Shown: piece after piece, positions 44,191-56,135 of the stretch | How the letters are laid out: each line of letters begins with the position of its first letter | How positions within the stretch are numbered: position 1 is the first letter of the stretch | Assembly (NCBI GenBank): GCA_951217055.1 | Contig: OX578284.1 | Location: 43,861,467-43,925,466 of the forward strand | Length of the DNA stretch: 64,000 bases | Source: Gerris lacustris | Lineage: Eukaryota; Arthropoda; Insecta; Hemiptera; Gerridae | Direction of reading: 5' to 3' | Program-made: the position numbers and the translations under genes | Notes under the pieces: model-generated | What the model saw: only the letters and a program-made list of their open reading frames with translations | Told to the model about the DNA's origin: nothing | Database searches by the model: none

Positions 44191-45135
44191 TCACCTCAAG
44201 AATATTAAGTTTCACATCATGCACATGCACATTGCCCTAGAACAATAAAGGTGTTTGAATGGTCCAATAACGTATAGCATTCATACCGCGACTACCTATG
44301 AGATAAGGTATAATAAAAGAAATTTACTCGTATAATGATCTTCTATTTCTATGGGAATAAGCAAAAAAAATATGTCTTTGTGAACTCTCTTCACCTGGAA
44401 GTGTAAGAGAAATCGAGCAACTTTGGCAATTACCTGATCAAGTTTAACTCTCTGAATTTTATTCTTTATTTTATTATTGAGCAAAAAGAGTTATTGCGCG
44501 TGAAAGTAACATCTGTTAAAATGAATATAACTATTACTTTTGTTCATCCGACGAACTAAACAATTACTTTAGTCGTACTTCAAAAGGAACTTTATTTGCT
44601 CATTAAACTTAGAAAACTTCCGTTATATGATCCAGCAAAGCTTCTTAGAAACTTGATCTACTTAAGACTTAACTAGAAAGCCCGGCGCTAAATTTTAATT
44701 AACAATTGTTCTCTGTTGTTTATTAAAAACAATACGACTATTCTTCTCTTTCTAATATTTGAAATTTGTTGTATAATGCACTCAAGTTTTTTTAATTACA
44801 TGCAAACGGAAGTTAATGAAGGTAGTAGCATAAGAATAAAAACTAGGCTAAGAGTTTTATGCTTTGTTTTATTGTTTACCTTTATTGCTCCTTTAATTAT
44901 GCTAAATATAATATAGTTAATGAATTTAGACGGTTAGTTAAGTGTAATGGATCAGCCCTTATCATGGAAAGAGGATTCGACTGAAAAAAAAGTTCGTGAG
45001 AGTCGTCTAAATTAATCCACACCTCAAATAACCATAACAGCTGCATTGTGAGCAATTTCTCAGGGTGCTTAAGAGTGTATTTTATTAAATGGTAAACCGA
45101 GGTTAATTAGCCATAATTTATTATCTTTTTTAGCT
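44191..45135. other. AT-rich spacer, no gene seen
   Basis: The frames at 44296-44484 (-) and 44716-44916 (+) are short and lack domains. Confidence 0.5.
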
Positions 45136-45139
45136 TTAA

Positions 45140-45330
45140 ACGTGAGAGGCCGGGTTCGATTCTCCGCCGGGGAAGAGTTTTTTTATGGTAAATTTCGATA
45201 AAATGTTTAAGAATAATTAAATGTAACAACTAGTATATGGAAAACACTAAACCTAATAATTTTGTACTCCTATATGAAAAAGTTAAGTACGACTTGTGTA
45301 GGAGGTTTTATAAAGATGTTTAGTAGCATA
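45140..45330 (+). repeat. R1 dispersed repeat, 3' part
   Basis: GAGGCCGGGTTCGATTCTCC is followed by GGGGAAGAGTT, GATAAAATGTTTAAGAATAA, TTAAATGTAAC and AAAGTTAAGTACGACTTG. The GGGTTCGATTC segment resembles a Pol III B box. Confidence 0.65.
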
Positions 45331-45689
45331 TTTTTTAAAAGATATTTTAGGATTTGTATAGCAGATTTTATATAGGTATCTTTGATTGATGCTATACTCA
45401 ATTTTTATTTCAATTACAGTCGATAATTCACAAAGTTATTGATAACTGAGAACTGAGGTACAGTAGTAAAATGTGGTTTTTCGTTTCAAATTCACAACTC
45501 TTTCCTGCCATACATGCTGATTTCTAGTTCCACTTGACTCCATCTCTTCACAGCGTTAATGTTAACCGCTTGCTTGGTTGAAAGCCGGTATTGCCTTACT
45601 AAAGATAATAATAGATTTGATAATAACAGCCCTAATAGATTTTTAGAGACTGTTTTTACCTTCTAAAATATGTAGTACATAATAGAGAG

Positions 45690-46005
45690 GAAGTATTGTG
45701 ATGGCGCGCACATTTAATTTTGATGTATTTACAAATATTAAGGTTCCTCTAGGATGAGACCATACTTAAAACTCGAATCGAGAAATAAATAATTTTAGCT
45801 TTAAATTTGGGAGCGACACCTCCAATAACTCTCAAAATTATTTGTCAAAAAAGATTCCGATAAGTATGATTAAACAATCCTTAAATTTAGTCCATTTAAA
45901 TACGAAACCATAATATAAAGTCGTTTTCCCGGAAAAAAAGTCTAGTTTCAGGGATACTGATGAAAATAAATCTGATTTAACTAAAAAACAAAAAAAATAA
46001 ATATT
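45690..46005 (+). repeat. R1 dispersed repeat, 5' part
   Basis: GAAGTATTGTGATGGCGCGC leads into the CTCGAATCGAGAAATAAATAATTTTAG and AAATTTGGGAGCGAC segments; the middle with the CCGATTTTGATGAAATTTGG box is missing. Confidence 0.6.
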
Positions 46006-46739
46006 TAACAACCAACTGCTGAACTCATAATATAAATTAATTACCTGAATTAGTTGTTACGGTCAGTAGCACTATATTTATATATGTATATTAATACTTT
46101 ACCTGAGTCTAGAATAACTTCACTAGTAAATTTTGAACATCATTTAGTTAAATTAGTTGCTTCCAAATACTTTGAATGTTTAAGCAAGCTGCTGCTTAAA
46201 TACTTAAATAAAATCAAACATAACGTCTAAACTATTATAGATTGACAAATCTACTATAAACTCCTCTCAGTATTCATGTAATTGTAAAAAAAAAAAAATA
46301 AAATAAACAAATCATATTGGATTCGATTACTTCAATTGATTTTCATTAGTGAACCTATCATTAGTTCATTGATGATAATCACTGAAATTTATCAAAACCT
46401 GGTCAAGTTTGCTTACCGCCATTTATTTAGTCCTATATAAGAATAATTGTGTTAAATCCCTAGCAAAGAATTCCATAAATGCGTGTTGGTTTGAACAAAC
46501 GAATATAATTATTCCAGCAACTTGGCTAGAGTCAAATATCGATCTCTTGGCAAATATTTAGTGAGCTATTGCATGCTTTCGTTTCTATTTTTAGAAATTT
46601 GTTATAGTTTTTACTGGGAAATTCGCATTATTGATTATCTAATAACAGTCACTTCTAGGAAACATAAAATCTGTATTATACTTATTGTGTGCTTTTTTTC
46701 TTTCTTACCATTTACGTAGAAATACTGCGTACTATATTA
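46006..46739. other. AT-rich spacer, no gene seen
   Basis: Nothing recognisable. Confidence 0.5.
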
Positions 46740-47850
46740 TAGAGTAAAAAGTGTTGTGATAGCGCGAAAAATCGATGAATTTTCATGTATTAGGGCCGCC
46801 TGAGTCAAAAGGTGTTGTTTTTTGGTTTTTAATTTCTCATATGAAGAGTAAGTATTGTGATGGTGCAAAATTTGATTTTGAAATTTTGACGGGTTTAGGT
46901 CCCCTGATGAGTCTAAAAAAAGTGGTTTCTAAAAAATGTCTCTGTCGTCTGTGCAGACGCCTGGGGCCTAAACTACTGGGCCGATTTTGACGAAATTTGG
47001 TATACATATTCAGAAACATCATACCCTGAGGTGAAACCGAGAAAAATAATTTTAGCTCCAAATTTGGGGGCGCTACACCCCAAAACTCTGAAAAAACATG
47101 AAAAAAAAAATTTCTCGAATACGATTTTGATTTAAAAATTCTAAAATGCAGTCCATTTAAATACGAATCTAACGATATAAGCCGTTTTCCCCCAGAGAGG
47201 CCCGGGTTCGATTCCCCGTCGAGGAGAAGTTATTTTTATAATAAATTTTGATGAAATGTTTAATAATAAAGAAATGTACCTACGAAAACTAATCAATGGA
47301 AAAATTGGCTAAGTAATTATGACTCTTATATGAGAAAGTTTGTCTGAGTTGTCCGGAACGTTTCTTTATTCTGTTTGTCTGTCTGTAGTCTGTGAAGACT
47401 GCGTGGAGCATAAACTACTAATAATTACTGAGTATAAAATGTTGCTTATATGTTCAGAAAAGTCATTACCTGTGGCGAAATCAAGAAATTTATTTTAGCT
47501 TAAAATTTGGTTCTGCTACAATCGGGAATTCCTTGTAAACTGTTCCGACGGTTTTAATTAAAAAATGCAAAATTTAGTGTATTTAAATATGAATATATCA
47601 TATAAGTCGTTTTACCTGAAAAAATCTAGTTTTCTGGGATATTGATCAAAATAAATTTATAAATTGCAAAGGAGAAGAGGTCAGGTTTGATTTCCCTCCG
47701 AGGAGTATATATTTATATTGTATATTTTGGCAAAATGTTCAATAACAATTAAATGTAACCTCGAAAACCTAACTAACAAATGGAAAAACACTGGACGAAG
47801 TAATTGTGTACTTTTATTTGAGAAAGCCGAGTACGAGTTGTATGAGACAG
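46740..47850 (+). repeat. R1 cluster: one fragment and two near-full copies
   Basis: Starts: GTGTTGTGATAGCGCG at about 46751 (fragment), AGTATTGTGATGGTGC at about 46850 (fullest copy, to 47345), and a third beginning near 47350 with GTCTGTCTGTAG. The full copy contains CTGTGCAGACGCC, CCGATTTTGACGAAATTTGG, AAATTTGGGGGCGCTACACC, GCCCGGGTTCGATTCCCC and the tail AATGTACCTACGAAAAC. The open frames on both strands here (46775-47061) are not protein-like. Confidence 0.75.
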
Positions 47851-48164
47851 ATTGTTTTTGACTTAACGGAGAACTACTGTAAGGTTCGTTACAAATAATG
47901 TCTTATTAGAGTTCTTAAAGTATGTTTATAAGTGTAAGGAAACACGAAAAGCACTCGATACATCGTCGTTCGGATATCGTTTAGAAGCTGCCAGTTAATG
48001 AATAGTTCTTGCTCTTTTCCTCCCTTATCCGTTTAAGTTTGCGTGATGCCACTTAGACCTTCTAGTTAAAAAAGAATCAAATTGTTTTTATTTGTATCGA
48101 CAACATTACTTGTCTTGACTTGAATCTAATGTTGAAGTGGTAAGGAAGTGGTTTAACTTTAAGC

Positions 48165-48310
48165 AGCTTTAAACAGCTTTTCTTGATTTTTATAAGAAAG
48201 CATTTGATAAAAAGTCTGAATTAGATATAGAACCCGAATTCGTTAAACTGCTTTAAATCTTGATTTTGACAAGAAAGCAATTGATAAATAGTCTGAATTA
48301 GGTAGAAACC
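48165..48310. repeat. Diverged tandem pair, about 100-bp spacing
   Basis: CTTGATTTT-ATAAGAAAGCA, TTGATAAA-AGTCTGAATTAG and an AACCGAAT segment occur twice, near 48182 and 48268. Confidence 0.65.
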
Positions 48311-48577
48311 GAATGCGGCGGGGTGTTCATTATGAACAGGTCAGTAATAATAAAATTACAAATGATTTTTTTTTTTTTTTTTAATTGTATTTAGCCTTTA
48401 ATATGAGCACCTCTACCATATAATTTCCAACCCTTCCCTCATCAATAAATGAATGAACCCCTAAACACAAAAAAAAAAAATTGGAAATCGCCTAACTTTG
48501 GACGCTTATAACTCGACTTGGAGGGGTTCGGATCGAAAGAGTTGTATGTATTCTTCCATTTATCTCTTGATTATAAA
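48311..48577. other. Spacer with A- and T-runs
   Basis: Nothing coding. The stretch near 48480-48545 (TAACTTTGGACGCTTATAAC, then TCG) may belong to the adjoining foldback element. Confidence 0.4.
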
Positions 48578-49006
48578 TTCTTCTCTTTTTTTTTGGTCTT
48601 GAGGGATTTTAATAATTAAAAAAAGAACGATTTCTTAATTATAATATTTTTCAAAAGCTATATTTCGCCCAAACCTTGGCATCTTCAGGCCTTATCTGAA
48701 TATTACATAATATGCTGTGACATTAGATGAATGAACAGATATTTAAAACCACTTGAGTAAATAATCTACTGATGAACAATGTGATGAATCAACAATGTGA
48801 TCAACTGATGAACAATGTGTGGATTAGTTACTCAAGCTGTTTTAAATATCTGTCCATTCATCTAATATCACAGCATATTATGTAATATTCAGATAAGGCC
48901 TGAAGATGCCCAGGTTTGGGCGAAATATAGCTTTTGAAAAATATTATAATTAAAAAATAGTTTTTTTTAATTATTAAAATCCCTCAAGAGCAAAAAAAAG
49001 AGAAGA
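48578..49006. mobile_element. Foldback element, about 430 bp
   Basis: Arms of about 190 bases pair with few mismatches; the inner loop (about 48768-48830) has CTGATGAACAATGTG twice. Each arm, read from the loop outwards, carries CCTGAAGATGCC, then GGTTTGGGCGAAATATAGC. No intact target duplication was found. Confidence 0.75.
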
Positions 49007-49092
49007 AAGAGTTTTAGAGTAGGGTACCATCTCTAAAACAGTAAGTGTCCTTTACAAGATATAGGATACTTTTTATTCGGTTTTGTCTTCAC

Positions 49093-49180
49093 GTAAAGAA
49101 GTACATACTCGTGATAACAGGGTAAAGAAGTACCTACTCTTGATAACAGGGTAAATAAGTACCTACTTTTGATAACAGGG
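49093..49180. repeat. 29-bp tandem repeat, three copies
   Basis: GTAAAGAAGTACCTACTCTTG followed by ATAACAGG begins at 49093, 49122 and 49151 with one to three changes per copy. Confidence 0.85.
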
Positions 49181-50344
49181 CACACTATCAAAAACACATT
49201 TTTTTGGCAATAGAGGGCGCTGGAGAGGACGGATAAAAAAAAAACCAAATGGGTTACTCCAAGTCCTACAAGATAGCCTAGTGAGTTTTTTCAATAGTTG
49301 CAATAAGTCAGAACCTTACAAAGACAAAGACCTGTACAAAGAATCCTGTAGTGAAATCAGATAGTGTACATATTTCATATGAACAAAAAAAGGTTTTCGA
49401 CTGTGTTTTTCTCCAATATTATATAGCGACTTATTATGAAAGTGGTGTCAAAAAAGAATCCTTATGAAAGAGAGTACAAAAAGGTAATTAGAATTGGTTA
49501 TTTTACGGCTATTATGATTGTATAGAAATATTTCGTATTATATTAGTTCATTTCCGGCTGGAATTTACTTCTACATTAATAAGTAACTCTTCTTTTTATT
49601 CTATTTTCAAAAAAGAAATGACAAAGATAAGCAAAGAACAAAGAAATTATAAAGATGATATAAAAGTAAGCTCGGATTCGATCTTTGAATCCCACTAATG
49701 CATTCCCTTATTATGCAAGTGCACTGATGTCTCAGCCTCAGCATCACAGATTTAATTTCCCGATGCATGTTTTTTTGTTACTTCTCAGTTGTCTTGTTTT
49801 TAAAAAATGAAAATCAAGTTTTGAAAAGCTATAACAGATCAACTTTCATGTTAATTAAAAAATTCCAATCTCTTTGCTATTTATTTTTTCTATATTTTGC
49901 AGTTTTATTAAATTGACGTGTCATCAAAATGTCTCCGTGTCGCCTCATTCTGATACCTTGTGTTGATGTACGCGATCTTTTTAATATATTTTTCGTATTT
50001 AATTCACCTATTAAAACATTTTAATTGAAAACCTCTTTTCTTGTAATGCGATCTTTATTCAACTGCGTCTGATTCCATTAACGCTGCTATTAGCATTTGT
50101 ATCCTCAATGAAGTGGAATTTGTTTAGCGTTTGTTCAAATTTAAAGAGAATATTGTTTATTGATGTTAATCCATTGATTGTAACCCAGTTATCCCTAATT
50201 CATTCATTTAACTTTTCGTTATCGATTTACAGCAAAATCAGATTTATTTTCATCAATAACTCGCAAACTATGATTAGTTTCTTTTATCAAATGAGTTACA
50301 TTCTAGCATTATAGCATTTTTTAATAAAAATTATCGGGGTCTTT
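49181..50344. other. AT-rich spacer, no gene seen
   Basis: Nothing recognisable; the 68-residue frame at 50108-50314 lacks a domain. Confidence 0.5.
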
Positions 50345-50650
50345 TTCGAGATTTGTTAGTCAGAAGTTTTTCAGATTGTTTTTTTCAGTCAAATTTTCCC
50401 TATAAATTTAGGGGTGCTTACTACCAACCACTAAATTTAGAGCGAAAATTATTTCTCGATGTCGCCTTGGGGTATTTTTAATCAAAATCGGCCCAGCAGT
50501 TAAGGCCTCGTGTCTGCACAGACTACGGACGACAGAAAAATATTTTTGAAAAACCATTTTTTTTTTGGACTCTTGGTACCTTAAAGTGTTAAAATCCATC
50601 AACAACTTAGAATTGAATTTTCATTATCATTTAATTTTCCTAAAATTAAA
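50345..50650 (-). repeat. R1 dispersed repeat copy
   Basis: On the - strand it shows the ATTTTTGATGGATTT-like start, GTCTGTGCAGAC-like CTGTGCAGACACGAGG, GGGCCGATTTTGATT, CCCCAAGGCGACATCGAG and the region before the B-box part. The 3' tail is missing. Confidence 0.65.
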
Positions 50651-52838
50651 ACAAGTTTCTAAAGTAAAAAGTTATTGATGTTTTGATCGTCACATATCGG
50701 TAAATAGTCGTTAATTTATCGTCTTTATTTAGAATCAGCTTCAAACTTTCGGATTTACGGGCTTGGTTTTTATGAGCATCTAGTTTTTAATACTTTTTTA
50801 GGCATTATTTTATTTGTAATGTGATTCCAGTCTACCTTCATTTTGCATAACATAAAATCTTTATCAATTTCGTTAACTAGTTAATGCTTAAATTTTCATC
50901 GAAAAAATTAGTTTTGTGGTGCTAGAGTTTAGCTTATCGATTCCTACATTTTTATAGAATATCAATTCCAGTCTGGATGGCCAATGGATGACATTCTATA
51001 ACTGGTTTGTTAAATATCCTTAATTGTATTTAGCCTTTGCCTTGTTTGAGCTACAATATAAATGCTAAGTTTCTTACTTAGAATTATTTCTTAAAATTTC
51101 TCACCTGAACCTCTTCCTCTTTTCTGGGTTAAATTAAAGCCTCTATCCGCGTCTTTATATGAGATCTGAGTTTGTCTTAACTAGGTATGATCTAGGGCTG
51201 TACTAAGTAAGTTAGAACCAAATCACGCCGGGCTCTAAAGTTTATTAATATTCATTTTCTTCCTATGTGCATTAACAGCAGCAAAAGTATAAAATATACT
51301 TCTTAAATCCATCTTGGATATATTTCGGCGACCGCTCCTCTATCGAATATCTTTTGTTTCCGAAGACTTTTGTGTTTTCTGCTATTCGCTGTTACCTTGA
51401 ATTAACTTATAGTCGTAGTTGAACGACCTCTAACTGCTCTTTGCCAATTAACGAACGTCTGCACTATCTTCAGATCGTTCTATTTTATTCCGAACCCAAT
51501 AAGAATTTATCATCAGGGTTTGATCTGTCCTCCAATAGATCATGTCGACGGAACAAACAAAGCATGCTAGTATGTTTGTTTATCACGGGGCATCCGTCAA
51601 TTCCATTTCCTCATCAAGTGCACCTCATCAAGGATATGATGAGCCAAGTACGGAATCAGGTTGGTGTCGAAGACAGTTCTTCTGTAGCATGAGATAACCA
51701 TCATCCTGTGTATACATTTTCACGGTTACTTGACCACCAATTGGCTTCAGGCGTCTTTCTGCGCCTAGCCTTTTATATACCAGACTGTAAAGAAGAAGTG
51801 GGAGGTTTAATCTCTAATTAGTTATTATGTGTTTTAATTGGTCTTTATAGCTATGGATGGACACCACAGATCGCCTGCAACGTCGAGAGCATGGGAAGTT
51901 TCGCCGAGTTTTTTGAAAGGGGTGACTGAGCCCAGTCACCTTGACTTTGAACTTCCATCGTATATGTAATTTTTCTTTTCATTTTATTTTTCTTCTATTT
52001 CAAGATTCTTCAAGGATATTTTTGATTTTATTTACCTCGTGAATAAATCTTTAGAAAATAAACAACATGTCGCGTAGGAGGATGCAAACTTATAAGCATA
52101 CAAAAGATTTGATTTTATAGCTAACTAATTAACGTAATAACATTTTTAAATGCATAAAACAGTAATCAAAATAACCTTTTGAGATATAATAAAAGAAGAA
52201 GATTATTAAAAAGATTCGTGTTTAGTTTATAATATGATTAATTAAAGTTACTTTCGTGGAAAATTAATTACATTAAAAAATCTAAATATATAATTATGAC
52301 TCTTTTACAGATTACTTTGGTACTCTGTGTTAAGGAAGATTTATTATATTTGTTTTTTGTTTGAGATAAAACAGAACATACAAATGTTGTCAGTGGTAAT
52401 CAAACACCTTGAATCATTTTGATGCTGTTTGTCTTGTTACTAATCGATAATACCTAATGTTCTTCTCTGAAAACTTTTCATTAGGATACATAAAACTCGA
52501 AGAGCAAACCTAGTTCAGTTTATTTGCAATAAACTGACTAATAAATTACAATAACCGAGTTTAATAATACCCATACCTACTTTACTTTACCGCACTTTAG
52601 TTGGTCTAACTATAAAAGTGAAAACCTGTCTTTAAACTTTATATAATTGCTATTGGGGTTTTTGACAGTAAATAATAAATTCTGCTCTTAGAGTTTCATT
52701 TATAGAAATAAATAAGTGAATAATGAAATTTTGGAAGTTTCTTTGTTGACATTTTTACCATAACAACCTTCCAAATCAGCTGCTCGGTGTGGCTTGTGTA
52801 AAAATATACTTACTCTTATAACCATTTACTTTCTCAAA
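50651..52838. other. Spacer, no gene supported
   Basis: The 83-residue frame at 51441-51692 has mixed composition (it ends IKDMMSQVRNQVGVEDSS) but no recognisable domain or flanking splice sites. No repeat is clear. Confidence 0.45.
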
Positions 52839-52965
52839 AATATATAAAGAGAGAAAGTATTAAAATAGCGTGAATTTTTTTTGATACATAAAGTCCCTTA
52901 AGTTCAAAAAGTGGTTGTTAAAAAATGTCTGGCTGGTCTGTTGTCAGTTTTCATTGACTGTTAGT
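52839..52965 (+). repeat. R1 dispersed repeat, 5' fragment
   Basis: GAGAAAGTATTAAAATAGCG, then AGTGGTTGTTAAAAAATGTC and TGGCTGGTCTGTTG keep the R1 start order. Confidence 0.5.
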
Positions 52966-53290
52966 TATGATAAATCTAGTATGAGTAAAATAAATCATAC
53001 TCTGATTACGTTTTTGTAAAGTCTCTCTGTTTGGCTTGCCCAAACCGCCCACAGGCTATTGCGGCACGAATTATTATTTATTATTATCAAATCTACTCTG
53101 TTGAATAACCACATTCCTCTGGCGCTATTTTTAACATAAACACTTTCTAAATACATTATGTGTCCATGCTTTTTAAACATGCTAAATTCAAGAAATATTT
53201 TATGTTATAATTAATATTGTCCAGGAGATAGCATGCATAAAAGAGACTGACTAACATTAAGCTAGAAGTTCGTGTATAAGTTAATCTTTT
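52966..53290. other. AT-rich spacer, no gene seen
   Basis: Nothing recognisable. Confidence 0.45.
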
Positions 53291-53547
53291 GGTGTGCTTT
53301 AAGAATATGGGGGCTAAGTCAGTCGGTCTGTAAGAATTGGGTCGGCTAAGTCTGTCGGTTCATTATTCAAATATTGTTTTAAATCAAAGTGGTCACCTAT
53401 ATCAAGTGACAAACTAACATCAACTTGATTTTTCATCTACTAACCAATTTTGTACTAAGGATGTTGAAAATTACATCGGTCTGTTTTTTAAACAGCTCAT
53501 GACCAAGCTTGACGAACTTAGCCGACCGCATATTCTTAAATGGCACC
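53291..53547. mobile_element. MITE-like inverted-repeat element, 257 bp
   Basis: GGTGTGCTTTAAGAATATG at the left is mirrored by the complement of GGTGCCATTTAAGAATATG at the right. GGCTAAGT segments lie just inside both ends (two direct copies at the left). Target duplication is not clear. Confidence 0.6.
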
Positions 53548-54810
53548 TTATATAGGACTTTTTATATTGCACTTTTATGCACGCTATCACCTAGATTAAT
53601 GAGGTGTAATTATATATTTTCAAAATTATTGATGATAATGCTCGATGTAAATAATACGCGTTAAGCTTGTGTAAAATAGAGTTTTCCCTTGGCATTGAAA
53701 TTTGTAAGAATTATTTTAGTAATAATACACCAGAGCAGTTTGTAATTTGATGTTGTAATTTCTTCCTAATCCTTGTAATTTCTAATTCTACTTAAAGCTT
53801 TTCCTTGATTTTAAAACCGGTAGAATTTCAAGATTGTCTGTTATTTATATGATCTCGATCATCAAAAGATAATTAGATTCCGCATCTCATCCGATTTCAC
53901 GATAATTGAAGAGAAGGGACTTCTTCCGAAACTCTTAAGAGGCAGAAATTTCTAAAGTAGATCTCATTCATAATGAGTGGGGAATGCGGAAGAAGTCCCA
54001 GACCAGGTAGGCTCCGATACTATGAGTCGTTCCGAAATCGAGCCGGTGGATGCCATCAGGTTTTTTTTATTTCGAGGTACTCAACGAGTTGATTCCCCTG
54101 AGTCAACTGATGGAACGGTTCCAGGAAGACAAGGTCCCTTGCCAAGGTAGGCAGGAGTGAAGGTGGGGTACCCGAGTACCGCCTTACCAGGTCTTCTCCC
54201 CGCTCCACGACCTGGGATTCTAGTCATATAGAATTCCTAGTACCTATATAATACATTCCTGAGACATTGCTCCTATCAGCTTGAAACACTACTATACATG
54301 TCTACGTGACGACGTAGTAACACCAGCCCACTCAAACAATCCCGTCCCTACCACTCTTACACAACTCTTATCGATACATCTAATCGAAAAAATCGATTTA
54401 TATCGACTCAAACCGTAACCACTAATCTTCTAAATACTCAAGCTTAATATTTTGGCATTGATTAAGTTGTATAAAAACTCAATGAATAAAAACTGAAGCG
54501 TATTAAGTCTCAATATAAAATATTTCAACCGGTTTGACCACTTGGTCACACTATACCAACGTAATCTGAAATAATAGCTGTATACAAACTGATGATAATA
54601 GATACTCTATATTTGGTCATCACTTCATTGCTGACCAAATATAGTTTTAGAAATCATACAAAGCATTAAATATTACCTACTGTAGGGCTTTGTCAATAAA
54701 AACTTGAATTTTATTGAACTCTTTGACTTTTATTATCAATAAATCAATACTATTCGAAACTAAATCTTAGTACTGGAAAAAGAATGTTTTTTTTTTTAAA
54801 TAATATTTAC
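53548..54810. other. Spacer with a small hairpin and GC-richer block
   Basis: GGGACTTCTTCCG (53916-53928) pairs exactly with CGGAAGAAGTCCC (53987-53999) across a 58-base loop. About 54000-54240 is GC-richer with no consistent open frame. Confidence 0.45.
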
Positions 54811-54877
54811 TTTGTTTTTTTTTGTTTCAGGTGAGCTTAAATTTCCGAATATATTTTTTTCTCATCTCTTTTATTCT
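54811..54877 (+). other. Candidate recursive (ratchet) splice site
   Basis: TTTGTTTTTTTTTGTTTCAG ends at 54830 and GTGAGC begins at 54831. A second donor, T|GTGAGTAAG, starts at 54878, so a 47-nt recursive exon is possible. The 60-70 bases after the junction align with those after 32066. The tract is almost pure T, as in strong acceptors. Confidence 0.5.
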
Positions 54878-55826
54878 GTGAGTAAGATAATACTTTCTTT
54901 TTTTTTTAGTGTTTAGAATGTTTCTATTTTGTAAAACATGTTTTTGACATTTATAACTTGGTTCGCACGTTAGCCATTTTTTTCCAAATATTGAAATAAA
55001 ATTTTCCTGGGCAGTAGAAGGTAAAGAATTAGTGACAATTACCCTTAAAATATTGGTGAAATTTACTGGCATGTTATGAATTTCAGAATGATATAATATT
55101 ACAAGTTCAGGAAGTAAGGGAAAAATGAATGACTGAAGTGAAGTCAGTGTTATTATTATGATTTTATACATTATATTCAATAGACAAGAATTATTCTGTA
55201 ACAATTCTCATCTTCATAACAATGTACAATGAATCAGATCATCTTTGCATACAATGATTCATTTAACTTCATTTGTAAGTTAATATTAAAAAATCTGTAT
55301 ATTCTATGCGTATGCTTGTTACTTGCATGAGCTAATGAAACAAGTATTGCTTGAATTATAGATTAGAATTAATATTAATTCTGATTCCATATCACGTTGG
55401 CCTCTGAAGTTAAGATCTTTATAAACTTCTATAGGTATTCTGGTGTTCATCTCAGTAGGTGCAGAATTTAGGTTTTTCGGAACTTCTGTTGGGAGAAGAG
55501 ATGGGCACGGACCACTTGACCACTTGACCCATTTAACCCGTTCGCCGTTCGTTCTTTCTAGCGGCTGCTAAAACGCCCGCAATGTCGTCAGGTAAAGCCG
55601 CCAAGCCGGCAGAGTACATAGAGCTATAGGATTCTATTTCTTACTAACACTAAACTAAAATCTAAGGCAAGCGGGAAAATATAAATGTGATATAAACATT
55701 ACTTGCAAAAGATTTATGTAACAATCCTTCGTACGAACGAACTATAGTTCTCAATTCTCAATCTTTTTATCTCCTTTTTTTCGCGGATTCATCTCAAGTT
55801 GGGAGCATCTTCGGGGGAGTTATTTA
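54878..55826. other. AT-rich spacer, no gene seen
   Basis: The 125-residue - strand frame at 54827-55204 ends over the splice-like motif, is Lys/Ile/Asn-rich and has no domain; I do not call it a gene. Confidence 0.45.
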
Positions 55827-56135
55827 CTACGTTTCCATGATGTTTTCATATGGATTGAACACATTTCAATACAGTTTTGGGTCCAAATTGTCCATGGAAA
55901 CCTAGATTCAATACGGATTGAATACGATTTAGATCCAGATACGATACACTAAATTCTGGTATCATATCTGGATCGAGTTTCATGGAAACACCTGAACTCG
56001 ATCCTGACATACGCAGAGTGTGAGTGAGAGCGCTCCTACGTATCGAATACAGATTCAATACCACTCATGGAAGCACCTAACTTGTCTAATCCTAAATCTG
56101 GATTTAATCCGTATTTAAACATCATGAAAACGTAG
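55827..56135. mobile_element. MITE with TA flanks and CTACGTTTYCATGATG ends
   Basis: The left end CTACGTTTCCATGATG and the right end (complement of CTACGTTTTCATGATG) are inverted, flanked by TA at 55825-55826 and 56136-56137. Inside, CATGGAAAC-type motifs and ATCTGGAT/ATCCAGAT pairs recur. TA duplication suggests a Tc1/mariner-type mobiliser; this is inference because no transposase is present. Confidence 0.75.

Noticed and set aside
47205..47235. tRNA gene suggested by GGGTTCGATTCCCC
   Set aside because: No acceptor stem, anticodon arm or A box fits around it, and the motif repeats with the R1 family, so it is a B-box-like piece of a repeat.
49093..50200. Homing endonuclease-like sites (GATAACAGGGTAA at 49112-49160 and CAGTTATCCCTA near 50186)
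   Set aside because: They resemble the I-SceI site in part, but the first is simply part of a 29-bp tandem repeat, and no intron or endonuclease gene is present. Coincidence is the better reading.
53916..53999. microRNA precursor suggested by a 13-bp perfect inverted repeat
   Set aside because: The stem is too short and the 58-base loop does not extend the pairing as a pre-miRNA would.
54827..55204. 125-codon - strand frame
   Set aside because: Lys/Ile/Asn-rich, no domain, and it overlaps the splice-like motif on the other strand. Chance open frames of this size are expected in 64 kb.
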